Shown: positions 36,401 through 49,700 of the stretch, piece by piece | Numbering within the stretch: the first letter of the stretch is position 1 | Layout: each line of letters starts with the position of its first letter | Assembly (NCBI GenBank): GCA_037976565.1 | Contig: CP137684.1 | Coordinates: 16,895,243 to 16,959,242, forward strand | DNA: 64,000 bases | Source: Mesocentrotus franciscanus | Lineage: Eukaryota > Echinodermata > Echinoidea > Camarodonta > Strongylocentrotidae | Reading direction: 5' to 3' | Made by a program: the position numbers and the translations under genes | Notes under the pieces: model-generated | The model's database searches: none | Told to the model about the DNA's origin: nothing | What the model saw: the letters and a program-made list of their open reading frames with translations, nothing else

Positions 36401-39400
36401 TCGTGATTACAAGCTATTTTTCATATACATGGCTCTGCAAGATAAATTCCTGTCCTGAGTTTGATAGTAATCCATCTGTCGGTTCTAATTATAATGCGTT
36501 CACAAGCTACTGTAAACGCCGTTATTTTCGCGTGATTAATTTTTAGCGCTGAGCGTCCCAAAAACATATTCGCTGGTTCTTAAAATCGCGTTACACGCAA
36601 TTCAGCCTGTTCAAAACACGCATAAGAAGTCATGCTTATATTTTCGCGAGTTCTAAAATTCGCGCTTGCCGATCTTAGCGCGAAATCCGCGAAAATTAAT
36701 GTACCGCGAATATTTCCGCGTTTACAGTATTTATATGCATACATAATGAGCCCCATGACCTTTGACCTTTGACCTCATGACCCTAAAATCTAATCAGTTC
36801 ATTAGTTCTGCAAGAAACATACATGCCCTAAGTTTGGCGGGAATCCATCAATCGGTTCTTGAGATAACGCAATCACGAACTATTTTTGCATACATAATGA
36901 GCCCTGTGACCTTTGAACCCAAAATCTATTCAGTTCATCAGCTCTGCAAGATACATACATGACACGAATTTCGCGGTAATCCATCAATCGGTTCTTGAGA
37001 TAACGCGATCACGAGAACGAGAAGTACGTATGAACGGACGGACAACCAGAAAACATAATGTCTCCGGCTACTTTGTAGCGGAGGCATAAAAATCCCATAT
37101 ATTAAATGTTCTTGGTGGTTATGTAACCAGGAGTTACAATGGCAATGGTTTAATTATCAGGATGAATTTAATTATGTAGTTTATATCTGCTTTGAGTCCA
37201 GATCATCCCTTTTACTTTACCACCGACCATTGAATTAATTCTGGTGGAAAAATTACTCTTGGCATAATTTTGATGGCTGTCAGAAATTGAAACCATTTAA
37301 TATATTTTTTGTATCTTTTCTATACATATATAGGCCTATCCATTTTTGTTAATTTACTTATTCAATTATCAATTCATTTATTTATTCATTTTTTCTTAAT
37401 TTGTATTATTATTATGATTATGATTATGATTATGATTATTATTTTAATAATTTTATCATTATTATAATTATAATTATTATTATCATTATTATGATAATTA
37501 TTATTTTTATTATTATTGTCATTATCATCATTTCTATCTTTGGAAATAATGACAATTTCTTCAAACATGGCACTGATTAACGTACCTTATTGATTTCAAA
37601 TGCAGGTGGTTCCTTAGATTACGTAGTATTGCTTCACTGCGTATGTTGCCCATTACTAACTCTCGGAAGGTCAGATAGGTGAGTTGTGGGAATGAACTGG
37701 AGAAAAGTTGCCCCAGTGTAGTAGGTTCTCCAATGAGAGAAACTACCGGTAGGTTTATCCCTTCCTCTACAATAGACAACACTGCTAGACTGGAATGTGC
37801 CAACCGTTCAACATCTCCCGGTGTGACAGTTTGAGTAGTGGTAAAAGTCAATTGTTTCAAGCTCGGGAATAGGTCCCCAATGGTCACATTGAGGTAACCA
37901 TTATTAAACGTCGGTAGACCATTAAGGAATTGGTGATCTACAACCAGCTCTTTGATTGAGAATTCATCTCCCTGTATGCGAAATGACAATGAAGTAGAGT
38001 CAGTGGCAGAGTCAGTGGCGGATCCAGGGGCCGAGGGCCCGGCCCCTCCCTAGAAAAAAACAGGTAAAAACACCCTTTTGAAAAAAAAAGTTGGGCCCCT
38101 CCCTGGCGCCCAAGGGGTGGTGGTGAAAAATTACCCTTCCTGGAGGGAATTTTTTTTTTTGGTCACTACCCCACTGAGCGAAAAATCGACCGGCACGATT
38201 TTCAAATTTTCGCACGAAGTGGGCCCATTTTTAGGCCCCCTCCCTTGCCGCCGGCTGGATCCGCCCCTGAGTAGAGTATCATCAATAAGTCTTTTCATAT
38301 AATATTAGACTATATAATATGATTTGTATATTCTCCACATTAAGAACAAAATCCTAAATGCTTGTCAGTATGAAAACGAATGGCAGTTTAGTCATGTTTT
38401 ACAATGCCATACAGACAGAAATTCCCATTCTAATGACAAGAAAGAAAAAATTCTAAATACAACTGTTACTGATGGAGCAGACATATTTTTTTTCCTCAAA
38501 GGCAGATATCTTATGGGCCATTTCAGTTGTGCTATCCGTCAATAACAAACAAGAAGGTATTGTTTCCATTACTGCTCGAAGGAAACAAACCCGCCACTCA
38601 TAAGTTGGTGATGCATTGTGTGGAACGGCTATACAGACACATACATGTAGGGACATTAAGAGCAGCAGCTAGATGGCAGTATATATGCAAAACTGAGGGA
38701 ATGTCAGCAGAATACCCTGCTTTAAACACCACTATAGATTAATCATGCACTGGAAACAGTTACATAATCTTGAATCCTTTGTTTATATATCTATCTCATG
38801 ATGTACAGAGAGATTATTTGTGTGGCATATAGTTATGCGACTTTTGAAACAGGGTAAATTACAAATAGCTCTTACACTAAATCATAGCTAGTTTTATTGG
38901 TATGTACGGAAACCCACAAAATAATTCGGTATGAAATATATTTTATGTTATTAAAAAAGTTAAGTGATTTCAGGTTACGCAAGAGGAAAAAGAAATTTGC
39001 ATACATGATTGTTTCAGCCCTATAATACGGGGTGTCTCAAAAAGAAAATGCGATCAGACTTTGATTGGTAACATCTTGAAAAGGTACTTAGCCATTCTCA
39101 ATGAAATTTGTAGGCATTCCTGTATTAGTATCCTCTAAAAGTCCGGTGAATTTTACAAGAATTTAAGAAGAAACTACAAAGATATGATCACTTTTGTAAA
39201 ATATAGCATTTTCCAAATGTTACGAGAGAAATAGCGCATTGAATAGCATCAGTGTACATTAAGCGTATAATGGGTGCCTGGATATTTCATAGCTCTCAGA
39301 TAAATTCAATTCTTGATACAAAATGGGTGAAGAATTAAGATTAACATCATTTACACATACATTGAGGTAATTGAATGTCTTTAGTATCTCTTTTATAGAG

Positions 39401-40725
39401 ACATAGTGACTGTAAATAATTGAATGTTTCAAATGAAATTTTAAAATATATGTGGAGAAACACACAGGGCACGTTATGCAATGCTCATAGATCTTCTGAG
39501 AATGGATATCATAAGATCAATCTTTGAGGTACGTTTCATAACTTAAAATAAATATTTGAACAGTCAAAGAAGTTAAATATAAATTTGTTATTTCCTTTCA
39601 AAACAACTATTTTTGTTTCCTACAGAATACTGCTCATCATAATGATTAAAATAGAAATGAATAGAAGAGGTAACTCATAATTGACTTCAAAACCTTTATG
39701 GAATAATTAATTTTGCTTTTTGTTCTTAAAAGAGGTTTTGAATTTCATGACATTTTTCAAATGATTTATCAATCTAAAATATGTCAGTGGTGATTTTCAA
39801 AGAAATTATTTGTCTTCAATCATGTTAATGGAAAAACTCGTCGCCGAATGCAAAAGCAAAAGGTCTACGCTTTATTTTGAGCACTGACGCTATTCAAAGT
39901 GCTCTCTTTGTAACATTTGAAAAATGGTACATTTCACAAAAATGATGATAACTCTGTATGTTTAATGTATATCCTTGTGAAATTAACAAGGGAGTTTAGG
40001 AGATACAACCAACAAATTACCTACAAAATTTCACTGAAAATGGTTAAATGCTTTGAATGCTTAGAGAACCAGTATACAGTGCGTATCAAGAAACCCATAA
40101 TGGAAGTTGTAGATATTCCCTTTTCTAGCAAGTGCTTATTCTCTACCCTATGTCACCCATTTATCCTGCTATCAGCTGAAATAATAATAATTCCATATCA
40201 GGTCTTATAAGCGATGAAGACAACAATGGATGAAGTATGCATATTTTTAAAATATCTTTTCGGAGCTAGAAAAACAAATTGTTGAAAATACTTGCTAGTT
40301 GCCCCCAAAAAAAAAAGAAAAAAAAGAAGAAGAATGAAACGGTTCCGGCATGCCTCGTCCCAGGGTAACGTTTTTGAACACATAATAGAAGTATAATTTA
40401 TACTGTACAATGTCTACAATTCGTCTGATAAAGACGAATTGTAATCATTAGTATTCTGTTTAAATGAAAATATATATTTACCACCATTGTAGAAACTTGT
40501 GTATGCATTAACTGGTAGAAGTCATGATCCAATGTTGTACGATGAAACTCTAATCTTGATGGTGAGTTCGATGTGAATAGAACGTCTGCTAGGTCACGTG
40601 ATACAGTCGGACCAAATGATCTGTCTCTGAATACCAAAGTCTCCTGAAACAGACATAAACAAGTTTGAATTACTATATAATTCTTATCGCTAAAATGATC
40701 CTGACGTGTTATACAGGCCCATAGG

Positions 40726-40756
<31 letters not shown>

Positions 40757-43700
40757 TGTGTGTGTGGGTGTGTGTGTGTGTGTGTATATATATATGCAAA
40801 CTATTATTTGAATTGTCAGAACTTGTTTTCTAGTTTCAGTACACATGTTATTCTCTCTCAGGCTATAGTTATATTTCATTGAGGGTCAACTGGCAGTACA
40901 TGTCAACCAAGTTAATCTTTAATGTAAAGCTACTATATTGAATTACATCATCTTTTCAAAGAAGCGCATTAATACAGTTGCTTGCAACAAAATACAATAG
41001 GTGTGTGCCAGAATGGATATACCTGGGCGCTCTCCTTTAAGACCAAGTGCGAGAAAGGGTAGTGTCTTAAATTATGAAAGCAAAGGTTCCCTTACAACAA
41101 TCAATTCAATGGCTGATGAAGAACCACAGCGATATGTGTTTTTGTAAAGTACATGTACATGTAATGTTACATATGATTCTGTCGATGTGTATACTATTCA
41201 GGTTTCTTTCAATCGAGCCTACATGTATATACTGAACAATCAGTGGTTATGACATATATCCATGAACCAAATAGATTCATGGACCCACTTTTCATTCAAT
41301 CTACAATTTGAATGTCATTCTATTTTTCGTTTCCTTTGACATACATTTATGAAAGAAATCATGACAACATTGGATAAGTTTTATTCTTGTAATGGAAGTT
41401 TGTACGCCGGCTACACACTGTTCTAGATATACAAATACTTTTATAGGTAATTGTCCTATACTCAATAATATACAAATATTGATTGCTTTGAGGGACACGG
41501 TTGCCTAAGGTAATCTCAAGATCACAGAGGAGCTATAGTTTTAAGCGTGACCCGAAAAATAAGCAGTAGTTGTTTTATACACCATATCCCGCCTAACAAT
41601 TCTCAAAAAGAGATATTTTAGCCAAATATGCATGTCAAAATGTGTTTATTTGTAGGAAGATTTACATGTCTATTAAAATGAACTGCGCGTTTTCCATTGA
41701 GCTAATTCACTGTTGACTCCACACACACCATTGCGTCTTTGAACTATGTAGGGTAAATATTTTTCGCTATACTGCCCAGCAGTCAGTAGTGATTTTCGTG
41801 CCTGCTGTTTTTAATAACCAATCAGCGGCCTAGGGTCCTGATATGCAGTATATAAATGATACTATACAGGCCCGTAACTATAGTGGAGGGTGTGTGGCTG
41901 CGTGCGCATCTCACACCCACCCTAACCCCCCTCCCCAGCTGCTAGCGATAACAAGTCCGCTCTAAAAGCAAATACAAAAAAATCCTCTGATTATGAATTG
42001 ATGGGCCAAGTCAGGCCACCTAAAAAAAAATCGCATACGCCGCCAGCTCCGGCCCGCGCCGCACCTGTTATCAACTGCTGATGGGAAATAATTACTAGTG
42101 AAACGGTATATTACTTGGTAGGTACTGTACCATACTGTACATGTACTGTACATTATCTGTTTTGTATATAGCATGCATGCGTGTACCAAGGAGGATGATG
42201 CTCAATTTGATATTGGTAAAGGAAACGATGCAAAAAGGCAAACAACGTCTATGGGTATGACACAGGTATTAGTGAAACCAATTTTGGCATTCAAAATTGT
42301 ACCTAAAACTTTATTTTCAGACATAAAAATGCAAAAAAGTTCTGTACCCAAGGACGGGGGACACCCACCTCCTAGACCCTCCCCCACGCCCTCGAAATAG
42401 TCCAGTTCATATTATGTCTGCACCCCCCACTAAAATCCAAGTTTCGGGCCTGCTATAACAAACCATGCCATGCTGTTCCATGATGAATAGATAACCAGAG
42501 ATGGTGTGAGCAGGCATGTCTTTATCGATGGCCAACATTTTCTCGTCTGCAAATATCCGTTGTCCTACTGCTTTCGCTGTATCATTGTTATAAGCTTCAA
42601 AAGTGATATCTACTAGAAAATCATTGTTTCTTCTTCCTTGTTGTACATTTGGGAAGTCATTTTGTTGTATTTTCTTGACAATATCAAGTCCCACCTCCTT
42701 TCCCAGGGCAGCGGTGAAATAAAAGAGGTAACGGAATTCTTCTGGGTTATCGCTCATTACTTTGCCCATTGACCTACTGTACTCTTCGTGCAGCTTATTG
42801 TCATATAGAGAGGCAAGAAAAACAGATGCAATATATTCTTGAAATAATTTATGAGGAAAGAAGACGCTAGTGATTATAGGCTGTGAAGCAGTCAAAGATC
42901 TTTTCCATCTGGATACATTTCGACTTTCTTGACTTAGAACTCCAACTCTGCAACATGTCTTCATGGCATCCTTACACGAGCTGAAGTCCTCCTCTTTAAA
43001 AACCAATTTCTTTTTCAGGAGTCCTGAGAATGCAATCGATCCTATTTTTTGCAAACAAAGCTTGATATCTTCCATTTCCTTGTCCAGATCGGCTTCATGT
43101 AACACTTTGATGACCTTTGACACATAATGGTCTTCAAGAAACCGGATCATTTGATCAAATAACTGAGAAAATGTCTTCAGTTTGCGTATTTTTTCTCGTT
43201 TCTCACTGTCACAATTTTCCCATAAGATGGATAGCATTGCTACGTAAATTGGGAAAGGAGCCATGTTCTCTTTGATTACATCATTCACTTCAATAAACCG
43301 AATCAGTTCTGATCCCGCCTTTTCATTGTTCACGAAGTACTTGCTGATGTATCTCGAGACATTTTCATCATCAAATCCTTCTACTGCAATGAAAGCATAA
43401 GACCTACTCAATCCTTTATTGGATTTAATCTGATCCGCCCTCCACGGTCTTGTTGTTACCAGAACTATGCATTGCTTGAATTTCGCTAATCGTAGAATCT
43501 GAGAAATATCTGAGCCTTCTTTGGCAGAGAGGTCTTCATTATACTCATCGAGTCCATCAAGTACAATCAGAACCTTTGTGGGTTGAGACAATATGTAATG
43601 ATCGATCTGTTCAGGGCTTACACAGTTATTTTCGGAGAGATAGTCTTTCATAATATCACCAATGGTCTGACCCTTGACAACCTCATGCAGGGGTATAACA

Positions 43701-46700
43701 AGAACCCAACTGAAGTGCTGAAACTCTGGAGATCCTTTGATCCAATCCCATGCGATCTTAGAACAGAAGGTCGTTTTACCAACACCGCCTTCACCTTCAA
43801 TCAGTAAACGTTTAGGAAGTACTCCATTGATCGTTGTAGTAAGGAGAGCAGAATAGTCTAATTTGGTTTTAGTCATACCTCTCCTTTGCAATACTAAGTT
43901 GGTGTAGATTTGTTCAAAGTCCCTCAAAGTTTGGAAATCGTATGGATCCGGATTGATTTTGCATAGATGTTCGCAATAGAAATTCTTTAAGTCTTCACCA
44001 CATTGGATAACCTCATCCTCTGACATGTCTACGACTGGCTGGGGTGTATCCTGTCTGTCTACAGCCCCTATATGAAATACAGAGAAATTATATCAATGGA
44101 CCAAATAGTGAAAACATGTAACTAAACAGATAGAGATATGGAGTAGAAAGTTTAAGAGATAAATACCTCTTGGGAAGTAATAGGGAAGGTCATCATGGAA
44201 GTTAAACTGGACAAAAATGAGAATTAAAAAAAATCGAGGATCCAACGTTTGCTCTGGGCTTCATTTTGTCTGTTAGGTAAGATTAGATTTTGAGTTGGGA
44301 CTGTTTGTTCCAAGGACGAAGTAAAGAATTTGTATACACATGAAAATTTACCGCAGAGCAGTACTAGCAGTACTAGCAGTCTCTACTAGATAATTTGTTT
44401 TTCGCAAGGTTAATCTGCCACAACGTCCATTGCAGAAGTAGAAAACAGAACATCAGTCAAAAGCATAAATTGTCGCTGGTGCATGTGTCTTAAAGTTTTA
44501 GAATCCATTGTAAATGGGTGAAGTTGCCCAGTACTTAGTCACATAATTTTGATAGACAATAGCGTGCTTTCCTAAGGTTCATTTTATATTTGGAGTTCCA
44601 TATAGCAAAATGCAATAAATCCACTTTTAGGTACTGTAATTGATGTACAAATATATAGCCTATGCATGCATATAATACATATTTGTAGGTGTATAAAGGA
44701 GCAGCTGGGTATTGAACCCAAAATCTTTGCATTGCAATATCAACGCACCTTTGAATGACGCATATAGGTACACGCACACATGTATAAACACACCATACAG
44801 TCAAACCTGCTTTAGTGACCACCTGTCTACAACGACCACACTTTTGTTTCCATAGAAAATGGTTTCTCAATGAAACATGTACCGGTACTAAAGGAGCCTG
44901 TCTACAAAGACCACTTTTTGTGTTTCCCTTGGGCGGTCGCTATAGACAGGTTTGACTGAATTATGGCCAGAGACAAATTAACCTTTCAAACCATGTCTCT
45001 ATCCTAACTGTAGTTATCAAGCTATCCACACCTTCCCCAAAGTATTTCAACACATTTTTAAACAGGTTTTTTAACAATCTCAATTTCATGAACAAATTTT
45101 AAAACGTTATATATGTTAATTGTCAACGTAAGGTTTTAGTAATACACATATATGCTTTGATGTTTTGGAAACTGTTGGCCTCACTCCTGGCCCTTTTATA
45201 TTCAAATTGGCATCTAAATGTATTCAAGTATAATTGCTATCATTAGATGATATCTTAGTTCCATACTGATTCCAATATATAACAGCATTTCACACTGTAA
45301 CTATTTGCGGGACTTGATCATGTATACTCACCCTGAGTTGGGGTGTCTTGTGGCTTGTATCCACCTATAAGTTAAAATGAGACAGCTGTATCTAAATTGA
45401 ATGCTCTTTGAAATAAATATGTAATTCAACATTGTCATGTTGATAAATTTTTACAATATGATCAAATAATAAATAAAAATGAACAGCTCAGAAGTTTTAA
45501 TTTGAAGAAGGAATACCGGTACCTGTTTTCACAAAATTCTTTGGGCAAATGTTAAAAAGAAAATCTACTACTAAACGTGACAGACCTCGGAACAAAAAAG
45601 ACGAGTGAATTGTACCCCTCCCATGGTCCCACCATTAGACTGATTAATTCCTGTGTAACTGTAATTTCCCCCCAAAATCTTGCTTTTATGCCCCACAAAA
45701 TGTTTAGGCAATTACGTACGGTAACTGCTTTTTTTTTATTGAATTCTCACATTCAAATTTATGCTTTTCCATTTCTAACCAGTAACCTTTTACGACGGAC
45801 TATTAGCATATTTCAAGGGAAACATGCCCCCCCCCCCTGAAGCGCGTAGCCAGGATGTTATTTTAGGGGGCGGTAGTGAGCACGCGAAGCGTGCGAATCC
45901 CATACAGAGCGCGCGAAGCGCGCTTCCTAGGGGGGTGGGTGCAGGGAGGGAGGAGTTTTCCCCCTCCCTCGCGAAGCGCGGAAGCTTTGACGTTTCATCA
46001 AATTATTAGAGAAAGAACACGATTCGTTGTACCGTTCTCGACCCTTAATCCTTGTCTGAATTCAGTCCCCCTCCGCGAAGCGCGGAAGCTTTGACGTTTC
46101 ATTAAATTATTAGAGAAAGAAGACGATTCGTTGTACCGTTCTCAGCTCTTAATCCTTGTCTGAATTCAGTTTCCCCCTCCCTCGCGAAGCGCGGAAGCTT
46201 TGACGTTTCATTAAATTGTTAGAGAAAGAAGACGATTCGTTGTACCGTTCTCAGCTCTTAATCCTTGTCTGAATTCAGTTTTCCCCTCCCTTGCTAAGCG
46301 CGGAAGCTTTGACGTTTCATAAAATTATTGGAGAAAGAAGACGATTCGTTGTACCGTTCTCAGCGCTTAATCATTGTCTGAATTCAGTTTCCCCCTCCCT
46401 CGCGAAGCGCGGAAGCTTTGATGTTTCATTAAATTGTTAGAGAAAGAAGACGATTCGTTGTACCGTTCTCAGCTCTTAATCCTTGTCTGAATTCAGTTTT
46501 CCCCTCCCTTGCGAAGCGCGGAAGCTTTGACGTTTCATAAAATTATTGGAGAAAGAAGACGATTCGCTGTACCGTTCTCGAATCTTAATCCTTGTCTGAA
46601 TTCAGTCCCCCCCCCCTCCGCGAAACGCGGAAGCTTTGACGTTTCATTAAATTATTGGAGAAAGAAGACGATTCGCTGTACCGTTCTCGAATCTTAATCC

Positions 46701-49700
46701 TTGTCTGTTAGAGACGATGACTATTCGTTGTACCGTGCTCCTTTTTCTTCCTACGTCCTCTTTCTTTTTTCTCTTTTTTTTTTTTTGGGGGGGCGACCAC
46801 CCCCTTGCTACGCGCCTGCCCCCCCCCCTGCACACACACTCAATTTCCAATCAGGAAAAAAGTGACTGAATTTTAAAGTTCAGTAAGGAGCTATCGTGAG
46901 GTAAATATTAAACTAGATGGAACTTCGACTGCGCGCAGTCGAAAATGATGCCTCTGCCATAGAGCGATTTTACAAACCAAAACGGCAGCAATTCTTAATA
47001 TTCAAGTTTGATTGTAATCCATCAACGGGTTCTCAGAATATCGTGATTACAGGCTATTTTTCATATACATGGCTTGATCTGCAAGATAAATACATGTCCT
47101 GAGTTTGATAGTAATCCATCTGTCGGTTGTTATTATAATGCGTTCACAAGTTATTTATATGCATACATAATGAGCCCCATATACTTTGACCTTTGACCTC
47201 ATGACCCTAAAATCTAATCGGTTCATTGGCTCTGCAAGATACATACATGTCTTGAGTTTGATGGTAATCCGTCCACCGGTTCTAATGAGAGTGTGATCAC
47301 ATGATGTTTTTCCTACATAATGGGCCCTTTGACCTTTAATCTTGTGACCCCAAAATCTAATCAGTTCATCGGCTCTGCAAAATACATACATGCCCCAAGT
47401 TTGGGGGGAATCCATCAATCGGTTCTTGAGATAACGCGATCAGGAGATAATTTTGCATACATAATGAGCCCTGTGACCTTTGACCTTTGAACTTTAACCT
47501 TGTGACCCCCAAATCTAATCTGTTCATTAGCTCTGCAAGATACATACATGACCCAAATTTGCCGGTAATCCACCAATCGGTTCTTGAGATAATGCGATCA
47601 CGAGAACGGGACGTACGGACGGACGAACAACCAGAAAACAGTTAATACCTCCGGCTACTTTGTAGCGGAGGCATAAAAAAACATTAATCAAAACTTTGAC
47701 AAACATCATAAATCATCGATATTTTCGTAAAAGGTAACCCGCTGCTAGCTGACCTTATGAAACAGTGGTGTTTACAGCTTTAATATGAAGCCAAAATTCA
47801 ACGATAAGGAGAAGATAAGAAGGAGTTCTAGTATCTCCCAATAGGCACAATAGCTGAATGTTAGTGGATTCATTTTTGTGTGGAAATTATAAAGAAAATG
47901 TGGCCAAATTATTTACTCCTTTTTGAATATCTACTATAGATATTTTCAGTTTTAACGGGTGTTACTAATTACACTAGAATATTATGTAAATATATAAATG
48001 TCATGTCAAAATCAAAACTGTAATATTAACATGTATATACGTTAAGAAGGGATCGTCGGAAGAGGATTGCCCGTCATTACCCCTCCCCCCTCCATGTCCA
48101 AATGCAAATTAGGCCTCAGAACAAGTGATATTCTTGTTCAAATACATGGATGACTATTGACTTGGAGTGCCCCCAGACAGACAGTCGCGTGAAATAAATT
48201 GCACAGCGCACTCACCTTCTACTAGTTTTGTTCCCAATGCATCTAAATGTACACTCCTGAGTTTTTCAGCTAGAAGTCTCTTGTAATTAGTGCCATCCCT
48301 CTGCTTGACTCCCCAGCTGCAGATGACTTCATACAGTGCATTGGACACATCTAAGTGGTTTTTTGTTAAAATCACTTGACTTTGTGCATGCTTGACACCA
48401 AGAGCATTGCACAAGCGGGTGTAGTGTTTTGGAGAAACGTCTTCTACCAATGACAGCAACTCACTCTCTAACTCCAAGGTCCACCCAGCTCTAACAGAAA
48501 AATTGATGAGAAAGAAAGGATAGGTCAAACTTCCTACTGATCAAAGTTAATTGATTAATTGGTGCTATATGCCTATGATTGTATCGCATACCATTTCTTT
48601 TGTCAGAAGAAAATTAATAAACTAAATCACACATCAAATAAAATACCGAAGTGCTAATGTCATATTCACTCGTCATCCAGGTTACTAACAGAGCCTGTAC
48701 ATGAGGTTCACCGCAAAATCATTCAAACAACGGGCTGGAGCAGGGCGAATTCAGTGTTTGGGGCTGGTGTGATCACACCATCGCTTAGTACAAAATTGTT
48801 TGGAACCAGTAACCTTGACAACTTGGCCAGTATTATGACATCGCACTTCGGTACTCTATAAAAGAGTTCATATTAAATAAATTAATTGCATCTAAACGGA
48901 GTGACAGTTTGCTTTAAATTATTGTCTTATAATATATATTAATGTAAATCGGTTTGGTGCGGTGAGATACCAAAGTCCATGCCTCATTTTCACTTCAATG
49001 CAACAGATATCATTTTGTTTAGTTTGTAGGAGGGTCCATGATTTTAATATTCAATGTCTTTGGCTATTGGTCTAGTTGAATATATGTGGAATTATCGAAC
49101 AACAGAACAAAATAGAATTTAAGGAAGAAACAAATGATATGTAGTACATCATATCAAGTTTTAATTATCATTTAAAATAGGCCGAGTATCACCTTACGTT
49201 CATGTTTAGCCTCCCTTAATCTACTTCCTGAAATATCAGCGACAGATTACGCCTCATGTTCCAAAACATGCAACATCCGTAAAACTGAGTTCTGAGAAAG
49301 ACAGTTATTTGAATACACCTACTTTGCATTATCAATTTGAAATATATATTACGTATTGGGACAACACAATCACTTCCTAAAGAAACCCAGGTGTCAGTTT
49401 TTATCCTGTAATTAATCGACTACTTTTAAAAGTCTGAAAATTGGTCAGTTCCTGGAGCAGACCATTGTTTATTAATGGATGTATCAAGTTCTGGAACCAA
49501 ACTGAAGTGGATGTACATGTAGCATGTTTTGGAACTTTAACATGCTAGAAACAGGCCAGAAGTGTTTACTTATATTTTCGTATAAAATTCAATTTTTTGA
49601 CTGTATGCAGTATGCAGTATGCAAAGTTGAAAGAGATATTTAGCTGAAGAAATATTAGAGACTTACGCTTTAGGTGGGCCTGGGTTGAGCTCTACATCAC

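Noticed and set aside
37386..37568. 60-codon ORF rich in Asn and Ile
   Set aside because: Translation of an (ATT)n microsatellite.
44700..44770. tRNA gene
   Set aside because: An antisense B-box-like GGTTCAATACCC is visible but no acceptor, D-arm or A box pairs with it. At most an old SINE fragment.
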